Source: Candolleomyces eurysporus (Eukaryota > Basidiomycota > Agaricomycetes > Agaricales > Psathyrellaceae). Taken from it: a DNA stretch of 47,254 bases. Location of the stretch: positions 1-47,254 of the forward strand of contig JANBPK010001517.1 in assembly GCA_027579435.1 (NCBI GenBank), written 5' to 3'. Below are positions 1 to 11,307 of this stretch, piece by piece. Under the pieces are notes generated by a model. It saw nothing but the letters and a program-made list of their open reading frames with translations, made no database searches and was not told where the DNA came from. The stretch's first letter is position 1. Each line of letters begins with the position of its first letter. Both the position numbers and the translations under genes were made by a program.

Positions 1-1590
1 GGAATGAGCAAGGTTAAGTTGATGGCAGACACGTAGAGCTTGTAACTCACAGGTGCACATCCATGGAAGTCAAATTGAATAGGAAGAGGGTCCCTCATTC
101 GCTCCTTGCCTTTGCGGACATCATAGGGAGGGGTGGGTGGTAATTCTTCGTTGTCAGATTCGTCAGCAACCAGCACGCGATGGCGGGTTGCCGCTCGCTC
201 TTTAAACAAAAGTTTCTCCTTCTTCCTATCGGGAAAAGACATATTCGGTTGTCTCCGGTGACGTCTCACATAGATTGTGGTTGGTCCTGGGCTCTGCTAT
301 GAGACCAAATCTGGGAAAACAAAGTTCTGGAAGCATACCCGAGTTTTGCTGCCTTCGCGTCGGCGGGCAGAGATCCCTGTCCGAGTGAGAATCTGCAAAT
401 TCCAGACCTCTGATCACCGCTGGGGCCTCGTCGCCATCGTCGTCAGCATCACTTCCAACGTTTTGAAGCATCTGTCGAGAGGACGTCGTGGTGTCTAAGG
501 GTATATGACCCCTATCCGAGTCAGAATCTGCGATATTCAGGCGCTTGGTCATGGCTGGGCGTTCGTCACTTGGATCGTCGTAAGCATTATTTGGAAGAAT
601 GCCACTTTGGGTATTCCGAAGTCTATTTGAAAGAGATGTTGCTGTCCCTACAGTGGTATCAGGCGGGGCTGGGGCTTAATGGATAAAGATGTTGAACATA
701 TGCGAGCCTCTGCCCTCCCGATCTTTGGTGAAAGATTTATGAAGGTGCTCCACATCAGATTGAGAGCTGGCGATATCCGGATTTGGAGGCTGTTTGGCAT
801 CCTCGTCCATGAAAGTTGGATCCACATCTGCAGAGGCGGATTCCGGGATGGTTGGGCTTCGAGGGAACGGCAATTGCCATCTGCGGCGACGGCGTAAAGG
901 AGATCGCTGAATTTTGTCGGAGGGCTTCGGACAATGAGATTCACCATCTACACAATTAGCCAGATCAGAATGGTGACATGGTCATCGACTAAATAGAGAA
1001 CCTGATGGATGGGTTTCGTTGTCAACTTCATCTTCAAGATCTGCATCATACGAGAGAGAATGATTGCTTTGGAAAAGACGTCGGTGCCGCATATCACCTG
1101 TATGATATGTCAGAGCTAAGCTGAATGATAGGAAACCAGTGACGCACTCTCACGAGGTGGATGAGATTCAGGATAGGAATCGATGTCCAGTGCAACCTTG
1201 AGGTGGCGCACGAGAGACAGTACAGGCTCTTCATCTGACATTGAAATATAAAGACCTCAACGTTTACTTGAGAGCGGTGGCCAGAGATCCAACATACCGT
1301 GGCAAAGGAGGTGATTGGAGTCGTCGTAAAATTCACCCTTGGGAAGTTTTAATAAGAGCCTGCGCGGTAGAGGCTCCGATTTGAAAGGGGAGGGGGAGGG
1401 ATATTGAAAATCATCCTCTAGCTCCTGTGCCACTTCACAAAAGCGTACGGAGATGGCTGTTTCATCGCCAATTGTAACTGTGAGACTACCCGGTGAACGA
1501 TGGGCACTGTGAAATTCCAAATTGCCTGCAGCGGTAGGCTGACTGGTGTCGAGCTCATCCCCCTGAAAGGAGTGCTGTTCTGGGTGTGAC
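1..1590 (-). repeat. Left arm of long inverted duplication
   Basis: The reverse complement of this stretch matches 32,455-33,856. Bases 1-225 appear identical to their partner. The 108-codon frame at 226-552 differs from its partner at only three residues. Bases about 950-1500 are visibly more diverged. The left arm has about 155-165 extra bases (about 1330-1490) that the right copy lacks. The homology runs into base 1, so the arm probably extends beyond the window. Confidence 0.92.
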
Positions 1591-4500
1591 TTGTTGGCGT
1601 TGAGAGAATATGCAGGAGATTTGGCTGTGACGGAATATGATGACTTTAGCACTGGAGGATACAAATGTTGAACGGCAAACTGACTGAAACCACTCGAATG
1701 GCTTTGGGAGGCAAGTCCATTGTCCGTCAAGTGGCAAGAGTTGCCGCGAGGGCCAGAATTTCGCTTCGCACCAGACCACCTGTCATCCTTGTTGCGAACA
1801 GATTCCATATCAGATTCAGAATCGCTCGCAACATCTGGATGGTTGACGAGAAAAGGCTCTTCGTCCAAGTGGATTGAAGAATGTTCTATAGAGCTCACAA
1901 GGTCAGTAATCGGTTGATAATGATGAAGGTCGATAGTGATGAAGTGGTGACTTGCTTGTAAGCATTTGTTTTGCACCAGACTGCTGGCTATTTACGTTGC
2001 GAAATTTCGTTAGAGGCTGCTGGCTCTTTGAATTGGGAATAGACTCCATATCGTGCTGCTCGTTGCTCGCAAAATCCGGATGATTGACGGCAGCAAGCTC
2101 TTCGCTCAGCAAGGTTGAAGAATTTTCTGTAGCAAGCGCACAGTCAGTAACTCGGTTAATAAAGATGAAGTAGTGACTTACGTGTACTCGTTTGTCTTGC
2201 ATCACACTCCTCGTTGCCCCCGTCAGGGACAGACTCCATATCAGATTCGGAATCACCTGCAACGTGGGGATGGCTGATGGCAAGCTCTTCATCCAGCAAG
2301 GTCGAAGAATGTTCTGCAACATGTACAATCAACAACCTGCCAACAACGCTAAAATAGGACTTACGTGTACACATTTTCCCTGCACCAGACTGCTCGCCAG
2401 ACTCGTCGCGCACAGACTCCATATCGGACTGCTCATGACTCGCAATGTCCGGATGGTTGACGACAGAAGGCTCTTCATCCAGCAAGACTGAAGAACGTTC
2501 TATAGCAAACACATGATCAGTGATCTGTTGGTAACACTGAAATAGTGGCTCACGCGTACTCATTTGTCCCGCACCAGATTGCTCGCCGCACTCGTCGTGC
2601 ACAGACTCCATATCAGACTCGGGATCGCTCGCAGCGCCCGAATGGTTGACAGCAGAAAGCTCTTCATCTGGCAAGCTCGAGGAACGTCCTGTAGCAGGCA
2701 CACGGTCAGTGATCTGTCAATAATCGCGAGGTAGTGACTCGAGTGTACTCGTTGGTGCCACACCAGCCTGCTCACTGTCCCCGTCGCGCACAGACTCCAT
2801 ATCTGACCCCGAATCGCTCGCAACGTCTGGATGCTTGGCGACGGATGGCTCTTCGTCCAGCAAGATCGAAGAATGTTCTGTGTCAGATACACGGTCAGTA
2901 ACTTGTCGAAAATGCTGAGATAGTGACTTACGTGCACTCATTTGTACCGCACCAGACTGCTCGCCGTCCTTGCTGCAGACGGGCTCCATATCGGACTGCG
3001 CGTCGCTCGCAACATCAGGACGGTTGATGACTGAAGGCTCTTTACCAAGCGAGGTAGAGGCATTTTCTGTAGTGTGCACGGTCAGCCATCCGTCGATAAA
3101 CGGCGAAACAGATACTGACGTGTACTCGTTTGTTTTACACCAGATTCCGTCTCGACCTCGCAATCGCTCGCGACATCCGGACGATTGATGAGGGAAGGCC
3201 TTTCGTGCAGCAGGGATGAAGAATCTTCTGTAATATGCACAAGGTCAGTAATCTGCTGCCGATAATGCTAAAATAGTGACAGACGTGCGCCCATTTGTCT
3301 TGTACCAGACTCCTCGCTGNCCCCCGTCACAGGTAGACTCCCCATCGGACTGCTCTTCGCCCGCAACGTCTAGATTATTGATGACAGAAGGTTTTTCGTC
3401 CAGCAAATCGGAAGAATCTTTTTTAGCAGGCAGATGGTCAGTAATCTGGTCAATAACGACGGTATAGTGACTTACGCAGACTCGTTTGCCTTGCGCTAGA
3501 CTGCTCGCTGCACTCGTCGTGCACAGATTCCATATCGGACCGGTCGTGGCTCGCAATCTCCGGATGGTTGACGACAGAAGGGTCTTCATCCAGCAAAGAT
3601 GAGCAATTTTCTATGGTAGGCATATAATCAGTGATCTGCCAATAACACTGGAATAGAGACTCACGCATACTCATTTGTCCCGCACCAGACCGCTCGCCGC
3701 ACTCGTCGTGCACAGACTCCATATCAAACTCGGAATTGCTTGCAACATGCGGATGGTCAACAACACAAGGTTCTTCGTCCAGTAAGGCTGAAGAATGTTC
3801 TATAGGATGCACGAGGTCGGAAATCTGTCGATAGCAATGAACTAGTGACCCACCTATGCTCGATTGTCTCGCACCAGGCTGCTCGTNGGCACTCGTCGTG
3901 NCACAGACTCCATATCAGATTCAAAATCGCTCGCAACATGCGGATCGTTGATGACACAAGGCTCTTCATCCAATAAAACTGAAGGATGTTCTATGGGGTG
4001 CACGAGGTCAGAAATATGTCGATAGTAATGAACTAGTGACGTACGTATGCTCGATTGTCTCGCACCAGACCCCTTGCTGCCCCCGCCGAGGATAGACCCC
4101 ATATCAGAGTCGGAATCGCTTGCAACGTCCGGATGGTTGACGACAGAAAGCTCTTTGTCCAGCAAAATCGAAGAATATTCTGTTGCAGGTAGACGGTCAG
4201 TGATTTGTCGATGACGCTAGCTGAGTAGCGTACGTGTACTGCGTCGACCGCCATCAGCTTCGTTGCCAGATGGCATTTGAAGCTTGGGGATGGGCGCGAA
4301 ACTTGGCGCTACATTCCCGGAATCTGATTCAGTTGTGACATTCAGGGACGAGCTTGAAGCAGATCCACAACCTGCGTTACAGGAAGACGTAAGGAAAACT
4401 AGGGCTACGAAGAATGGATTGGTTGACGCACCAGGCGGTGTGCATTCCCTATGAACACGCTCCATACCAGACTCAGACTCGCTCGCCCCATTCGGCTTCC

Positions 4501-7500
4501 GCACGGGAGATGGCTCATCTTCTAGTACGTCTGTAGAGAGTGGGAGAATGCCTACTATGTGATCGTCAGGAAATTGCGAAATTCCAACTCAATGGAGACT
4601 TGCCAATTTGGCTTGTACTCCGTGAATCACCCTTGTCCCCGGATGTGCGATGGTGGTCGAGAACAGGTGCTGAAACTGCATTGGTTGAAACGTTGGGCGT
4701 TTCTGCATCATCAACATGGCACTCAGAATCCTGACCGGTGACTGGGTGATCGAGCTCGAGGTCTATCTTGGCTTCCATTCCAACGTTCGGGGAACTTTGA
4801 TGTCCGACTTGAGGACCTGTGGTAAGGGGTGAGAGTCAGCACGAGCAGTGTTTGAATTTACACACCCGACGGCTCGGTTTCTTCATTATTGTTGATTTCC
4901 ATATCGGAATCTGTTGGAATAGCCGTCCGGACCCTTGAATTAGGATCTTCATTGATTTCTTTTTGTGAATGAAAAATTGCCTCCATGGTTAGCAATGTCA
5001 CAAAGACTGCTCACCCTTTCCTCGCGTGCTTACCTTCATTGCGTTGCGTACTCAAATCATCCTGACGGTCGAGGAGAAGATTGCGGTTGGGGATAGAACC
5101 CTCTGCAATGTTGAGATCATTCATGCCACCGACCCTGCTGTCATCACTCCTAGAGTCTTGCAACTCAATCCGTGAGAGGCTCAGATTTGTGTCAGAATCC
5201 GATCCCGTTACTTTAATCCCGGCCTGTCTAGCAAGAGCTTCCCTGCCTACATGCAAATCAGCACGGGCAACCGGAACGTATGAGTTCACGCACCAGACCC
5301 CATGTCGGGTTTAGACTCGCCCGCAGCCCCCGATTGATTCGAAACAGAAGGTTCCCCATCACCAGCTGCTGCAAAGGGAGAGTCAACATTTGAATTTTTA
5401 TTATGTGAACAAAGGCCTACCTTGGTAAGCTTGCGCGTCTAATTTCTCCTGTATCTCGCTTTGTAAAGTTCCGACCCTGAGAGTATTCTCTGTCACTGGT
5501 CAGTCAGAAATAGGCTCACCGGACAACAGATAAAAAGTATCATACCTAGTTCCGAGTTGTTCCCCATTTGACCATTGCCCGATGTCGTCTGTAGTATGTT
5601 CTGAGCTGCCTTTCGATCTATGGCTGAGGATGAAGCGGCGAACAACTTTGACAGCCATGCGAATGCTGGAGCCCCGCAAGACCTGTGGTTAGGCACATCG
5701 TGTCAGGGAATTGGGTACATACCACCGGTAGATGCATTGTCGCAAGAGGGCCCTGCAGCGTCAACGGCCATCGTGGAAGCAGTGCGCCTGCGCTGGTATT
5801 CTGTTGTGAAGTGAGAGAGGATGCATGAGCCTTGGTCAAGATTGAGGGCGATCGGGCCATACCATCACTGGTCGACGAGCCAGACTGTCGTTCTTTGCTA
5901 TTCTGCGGTTGTTCCTTTGATTGAGGAAAATCAGCTGGCGCCCCTCTGTTCCTGGGCGCCCAGTCCGCGCCTGGCTTGACATCGCTTTATGGTTTGACCT
6001 CCAAAGTTCTTTGCACTTCGCTTTTCGAAGCTTGACGTGCTTCACTCATTTTCACATCAGCCCCCAATAAACTCTCCGATGTTCGGTCGATATCCATGGC
6101 GGTATCACTGTCGGACAGATCCATGTCACTGTCGCCATGGACCAATCCAAGAGTAACGGAGAGGGATGAGCGACTCCTAGAGAGCAGAGCGGACTGTACG
6201 GCTTGACCTCCACCCGCACGACCCCGAGACGATTCGGGTTCGGTAGTCGGTTCATCTGCTCAACAAAGAAGTCAGAAGGAGCTGGAGGTAAGACCATATA
6301 CTTGAACCATACCGTCAAGGTCTTTACGCACGGGACTGCGCGGACTGTACTGAACACTCGATTTCCGTATGGCTTTGTCACTCTTTGAGCCTTTGGGTGG
6401 GAATGACCAGTTACCGAAGTCAACCGGTGACAATGGAGCACTCCGGGGAGGAGTAGAAGAATCCAGTTTGCGGCCTAGATTAGGATTAGAGCAAGTCAAA
6501 GTATACTTATACTTGAAACGGGAAGAACGCACCTCCACGAGCTCCAAAACAATGCCGCATACTCGAGCCAGTATATTGATTTTCATTGAACTCTCCGGAG
6601 GGGCATGAAAGGCCAACAGCTTCGTCATATTCCTCCTCCGCTATGGGGACCATACGTTGAGTAACAACTTGGTCTGGCAAATGTTCTTGCAGGTCGCTGT
6701 CGTCGTCATCAAGTGCCAGAAGTGTAGCTTGCCTCAGAGGTGGAAGTCCACCAATTTTTGGCTCAAGTGGTACATTCACTTGTAAATTCGGATTGGATGG
6801 GGAGGAACGTGTGGCAACTTCTTCGTCCTCGTGTTTCAGTAAGCGAGGAGCGACTGGTTTGTCGTCTCTTTGCAGGCCACCAGCTGATATGGGAAGGCGA
6901 CTGTCCATCGTTCGTACCGGTAAATTTATGAGAGTTGGCATTTGTCCTGCGATTCCGCAATCTTTGGAAGGGTGATTGAGGGTATGATGATGTTCCTCGG
7001 TCACCTCCATACTTCGAGGAGGGACGGCTGGGGGGTGTTCATATAAATCATCCGACAGTGGCTCGGCAGGATACATGGGTTCCATTTCTTGGTCTTCATC
7101 AGCAGCAACCTGAGCTTTTCGGAGGGAGACAGCTTCTTCATCAGCTTCAAGACGTGCGGAAACGTCGTAGAGCTCATCTATATGCAAGGAAATCATTGAC
7201 TGCAACAATGACTTATGGAGTTCCATTCATAACTTACCACGACCACGATATCCGCGAGCACCGTCTACAGGCAGTAGGGTCCTGTTGAATGAATGACGAC
7301 CTATACAAGCTTGAGAGTATGGCGACGCTAGATTTTTAAAATAGCCCACCTGGGAATTTGGCTGCTTTCGTTTTCCTCCTGTTCGACGAATTGGACAACC
7401 TCACTCTGCTTAAAGTGAGATCCACTTTTCGGCGCTTCGAGTTTTCCGTCGTAACTGCGATAGTATCGTCGTCGGGCTCGTCTTCCGAGTGAGATCGTTT

Positions 7501-7533
7501 GATTCCGAGGAAATGAGGCGTATCGTTGTTCAT
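1..7533 (-). CDS. Long multi-exon nuclear-type acidic repeat protein, 3' end beyond window (possibly decaying)
   Basis: I do not recognise this family. The proposed start at 7533 opens MNNDTPHFLGIKRSHSEDE, followed by a basic KRRK cluster that looks like a nuclear localisation signal. Exon 1 is followed by a short exon ending RGYRGR and then a long acidic exon (about 7185-6510, DELYDVSARLEADEE). Downstream exons share Ser/Asp clusters (DSDMDLSDSD near 6115, TDSDMEI near 4905) and a module also seen at 5330 (GEPSVSNQSGAAG), 4500 and throughout the array at 1.78-4.18 kb. That shared motif is why I treat the stretch as one gene. The last exons in the window (552-226, TKRLNIADSDSDRGHIPLD) continue past base 1; the inverted copy at 32.5-34.2 kb shows the missing end, with a basic AKKTKRAKKRNK tail. 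An in-frame TAA at 5987-5989 interrupts an otherwise open exon. Exon joins are inferred, and two adjacent genes remain possible. Confidence 0.5.
1780..4182 (-). repeat. Tandem exon+intron array, about 13 modules, 189 bp period
   Basis: The minus-strand motif SDMESV recurs, and its plus-strand marker CTCCATATC (or a close variant) begins at 1803, 2044, 2234, 2417, 2606, 2795, 2984, 3338, 3528, 3717, 3908 and 4097. A further shortened unit lies near 3140. Most steps are exactly 189 bp (63 codons); one is 183. The steps of 190 and 191 ending at 3528 and 3908 become 189 if the Ns at 3320, 3887 and 3901 are dropped. A module is an exon of about 132-135 nt (LLDEEPSVVNHPDVASDSES then DMESVxDECGEQSGAxQMS) plus an intron-like segment of 51-54 nt with GTAAGT (or GTGAGC), a CTGAC branch-like site and a terminal AG. 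The introns are as conserved as the exons, so whole exon+intron units were duplicated as DNA. Confidence 0.9.
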
Positions 7534-8330
7534 GGCAAAGAAGCTACGTCTCTTCAGTCACCTATACTTCATGGGGGTTCTGCTTACTTACTTTGCTTCA
7601 GTTCTGTATTCCTCGACTACAAAGCCTTTCACAAAGAAGAGATCCAGGACGGGGAGGGGGTATAACAAGTCACATGGTAAGACTGGCAGAGGCGATGTCT
7701 GCATTCAGGTAGGATCGCTGAGGTTAAGTTGGTAAAAATTCGTTGTTGTAGAAACATAGGGACGGAACGGGACGGGGGCCTGAAAATTGGAGCTAGAAAT
7801 AGAAGTATGAGTAGGTTGCACTGCTGCAGTAACGAAACGCTCACCGATTCGCAGGTTGCACGAAATTTTTGGGATTCCAAGGCAGCGACCCACCTGGAGA
7901 AGAGACTGCTAGCTTTCAATGGTTGCCTTGTCAGTCCATATTCGTATTTAGGCACACTTTGACTGAGCATTACCAGCGGTAGGGTGCAGTTTTTCCACTC
8001 TGAACACGGATTGAGAGTTCACAGGAACTCATTAGGAAGCGATCTTCTAGGTTGCTTTTCCATGGCATATTCTTGTTAGGAACAGCGCATACACAGCAAG
8101 ATGAACAGGATAAAGTGGTGGTGGAGCCCAGACTGAGAGCTCTGAGATCTGAGCAGGGGCGGTCAGTAGCATTGACATCATCACGTGATCAACCACCAGT
8201 TTCGGTGGGTTTGCATCTGACACAGGCAACGTTCTCAACCTTGCTGTGCGTTCGCCTAGTGAGTATTCCCAGCATGTCAACGCATCGTAGGGCTGAAGAG
8301 CATTGACGAAGTCAGATACACAGGGGACAG
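7534..8330. other. Upstream region of the repeat gene; no supported gene
   Basis: No convincing coding exon is seen. On the minus strand, intron-like edges occur (GTGGGTCGC near 7893, GTGAGCGTTTC near 7840), so untranslated leader exons of the repeat gene could lie here. This is inference from splice-like words only. Confidence 0.3.
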
Positions 8331-10330
8331 ACTCTTCTTGGCCCAGTACTGAGTGCCAGGATTGTGCATATCAGGTGAAGCAGAGAGAGGAAGTATATCG
8401 CCTCGCTCGGTGCCGTTGACAAGTCAATCGATGACCCACCCATTTGTGACCGAAGGGTCAGTGGATATCCTTTTCATTCTCTATTCATGTGCTCATTTAA
8501 GGNCCCAGCTCTGTGACTGTGACCTCTCAGACTATTGAAGAGCCAATATGAAGCTTGATCCTGTCTCCTGCCGCCTCCGGGAGACTCTGGCTCTACCGGG
8601 TGTGCAAACGGGACTTATCCAATGGGACCTCTACCTCCGCCAACCCCTCCTACTGGGGATTTGATCGCCTCTAGCTCATAGTTCTGCCCAATCCTATCTT
8701 ACTGTGACCTTGTTCGTAGTTCTCGAATCTACCACGGTGGTTTCACCATTGGTATCTTTGACCCTGCGATCCTAACAACTCTCTCTCATTCTATAGGCGT
8801 CCTCCAGGCTCAGCCGTTCAATCGGACACCGTTCCTGGCAACTTTGGCGCGAGTAGACGCCCTCGAACTTCGCGCTCTACGGCATGTACACTGTCTCTCA
8901 AGCGTCCTTTGGGAGGTCTGGAGCGGCTCTTTCCCATGCGCTCGAGGCTCCTCTCTTTGAGCCAATGATTCTCGACGTAAATATCATTCGATGTGGGAAG
9001 GTTGCAACCTGGAGCTGAGAACGACGGTCTACCTCATACCAGGTATGTGTAACCANTTTTTAATTCCGCGTCCTGAATTGAGCAATTCTCTTGCACTGTG
9101 ATCAGATTGTGTTCCTTTCCCCGCCTTCCGTGCTCAGCAGTCAATGAAGAACAAAGGTCTCTTGCTCAGCTCCCACGAAATCTATCGTCGGTATTCCTCT
9201 ACTAGTCTGCAACGGGCCACTTGTCCAATATGTCTGGTCTGCCATGTGGTACTGTACGGTTGCTTAGATGCTTCTGAAGGCAAGTCCTTCCCCACATTTG
9301 CAGCACGAGGCTACTTTCCTTGAGCTAATGATCCTCGACGCGAATAACATCGGACCTCGGCAGGCTACACCCCGGAGATGAGAACGACTGTCCTCTCCAT
9401 TCGCGGTGGAACGGCATGAATTCGGGGGATCGGGTATGTGGAATCATCTTTTCTCCCGTACCATGAGCTTGCACTGTGATCAGATCCCGTTACAATTTCC
9501 TCTATTCTTACTCAATGGTCAACCGAGGGTCACCCGCTTGTGCAGCACCTTCCGCAAAATGTATTCTTTGTATAGTATGCAATGAGTTACTAGTCACTTG
9601 TCCAATCCATCCAATCCGTCCAATCGCAGTATTGGACGCCGAGCTGAGCTGTCCAATCTGAACCGCACGATTCCCTAATAGGTAAAAACAAGACTTTCGA
9701 CGAGATGTACGAACCTGTCTACTTTACAGCGTTCAGGAAAAGGAAAGTGTAGAAGAATTGCTATAATGTTTGATGAGAGACCTCATTTGATAACTTTCCC
9801 CAGTGGCGACTGGGCTCTGGACTTTTGATTCGAGGTACCGTGCAACGAACGATGACGCAAAGCTACATTGCCAGAATTCTGCCGGCTTCCTCATCTTCCA
9901 AGATAGACAACTCTGCCCGTTCGATGCAACTTCTGGTCATCTTCCAAATCTCATACTGCCGCTTGGACAATTTACACATTCTCTAGTGATGACCTTACAT
10001 CAGTAAAAAACCAGCCAGCCGACCTCCTACATTGCCCAACATAGTGACGCGATGCTCCAAGATATGTGCAGCCTGGAGAGATGGACGCATATCTAAGGAA
10101 TAACGGACAGGTACTGGTGAGATATGCGCGTAACCGTTCCGATATGGCGCAACAGTGGGTAGGTCGGCGCGATGCGTCTACGATCTCTTTCTGCCGGCGG
10201 GCTGATGTCAGACCGCGGGAACACCGATCCGATGGCATCATATCGTCTACGTATCCTCAACTCCAAGGCGTTCATCCTATCCTGTTGCCCACTCCTGGTG
10301 AGCAACTTGAGCTGACATTAATTCTTTGTA
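8331..10330. other. Gene-poor, decayed region
   Basis: No open frame longer than about 100 codons looks real. The stretch has splice-like words (CAGGTATGTG near 9040, TTCTATAG near 8797) and a diverged tandem duplication (separate entry), consistent with old, decayed coding or mobile DNA. Two single Ns lie at 8503 and 9056. Confidence 0.4.
8941..9660. repeat. Diverged tandem duplication, about 360 bp period
   Basis: The segment starting near 8947 (CGAGGCTCCTCTCTTTGAGC) is repeated near 9305 (CGAGGCTACTTTCCTTGAGC). Both copies continue in parallel through TCGACG, TGAGAACGAC, GGTATGTG, TTGCACTGTGATCAGAT and CTTGTCCAAT. The copies are clearly diverged by substitutions and small indels. No coding potential is visible in either. 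Confidence 0.7.
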
Positions 10331-10399
10331 TATTATTTATTCACATTTATTTTAAAATTTAAATTAATTAATTGACACTTAGTAGTGACCGGAAAGTGA

Positions 10400-10752
10400 T
10401 CGTGATTGGTGACGTCACGCATCACATAAAGCCGCCCCTTTACTCTCGAAGCCCCAAACGTTTCTTTCTTCCCTTCCCCCACCGTCCCCCTCTCTATTCT
10501 ACTTCTACCGTGTATATGCGCCTCCCGCGACGCCCCCTCTCCTAACTCTTGACGCCGTCTACATTGCCAGGAAATACAACACCAACACGAGTTCGGCCTT
10601 CAAGTATGTTGCTTGGCGGTGGTCTTTTGGCGATGGTTGGCCATGGATAGGGGCAGCTGTGGGGAGCTGGAGTGGTACGTCTGTCCGTACACGATTGGGT
10701 GTTGAACTCTTACTAACTGACCCTTTATATGCATCTATTCTCCTTCGCTAGG
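10400..10752 (+). promoter_or_regulatory. Orphan housekeeping-like promoter with spliced leader
   Basis: An ATTGG box (inverted CCAAT) is directly followed by the palindrome TGACGTCA (CRE/ATF type) near 10410. An A/T box (CACATAAAG) comes next, then a long C/T-rich tract (10,465-10,510) of the kind that marks transcription starts in highly expressed basidiomycete genes. A textbook intron follows: GTATGT at about 10,602, branch site TACTAAC near 10,712 and CTAG at about 10,752. No long reading frame follows; the first ATG near 10,515 opens only a few codons. It may be a promoter left behind after loss or displacement of its gene. Confidence 0.45.
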
Positions 10753-11307
10753 CCGCCTACCTGCAAAGGTGAGCTGGACGTTGCTGGACTGGGCGTTTGT
10801 GAAGGGCTTATGGGTATGATAATCACCGTACTTCCATGTAATTAGTCTCTGTAGTTGAATATCATCTATATTATCACCTTCCAGACTATGCTAAGCGTGA
10901 TTCCCAATCCGGGTGAAAGGAAAAAGTAGAATAGTCGGAGATATGGCTTGTGCAGGAGATCTCATGAACGGATCCGACGCGACGCGATATGGTTCGCCGA
11001 TCCGGCGCGTCCGAGTCAGCGATCAGCGAACCGACCCCGATATAACCCCATCGTCTCGATGTTGCGCGTCGTTAGTCGATGTGCCATATCTCTCGCGCTA
11101 ATGTGATATCGTTTGCCCGGTTTTTTACTGATGTACCACAATCTCCAGTTGGCAATTGACTGATATCGTTATATCCCTTACATCGATACTCCCCACCAGT
11201 CACTCTATAATCAGTTTGAAGTCGAGGACTGAGACCACCTGGCTTGCCGAAAAAAATATTCTGGTAGAATGCAAAACACCACAACAAGCCTCTACAATAC
11301 AGGTAGG
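10753..11307. other. No gene seen
   Basis: The segment after the leader intron holds a CpG-rich block (about 10,960-11,100) rich in CGATAT and GATCC words. A similar block lies at 10,120-10,260. Neither contains a convincing frame or an RNA fold I can support. Confidence 0.4.

Noticed and set aside
2192..2491. Plus-strand frame across the module array (RDRLHIRFGITCNVGM...)
   Set aside because: Antisense of the SDSESDMESV modules; its repeats are just the complement of the real repeats.
1780..4182. CRISPR-like periodic repeat
   Set aside because: The period is regular, but both halves of each unit are conserved and the unit is codon-based with splice signals; the organism is a eukaryote.
10066..10362. 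Plus and minus frames of 70-98 codons in a CpG-rich block
   Set aside because: Overlapping frames on both strands with no splice context or motif; open frames are expected in CpG-rich DNA.
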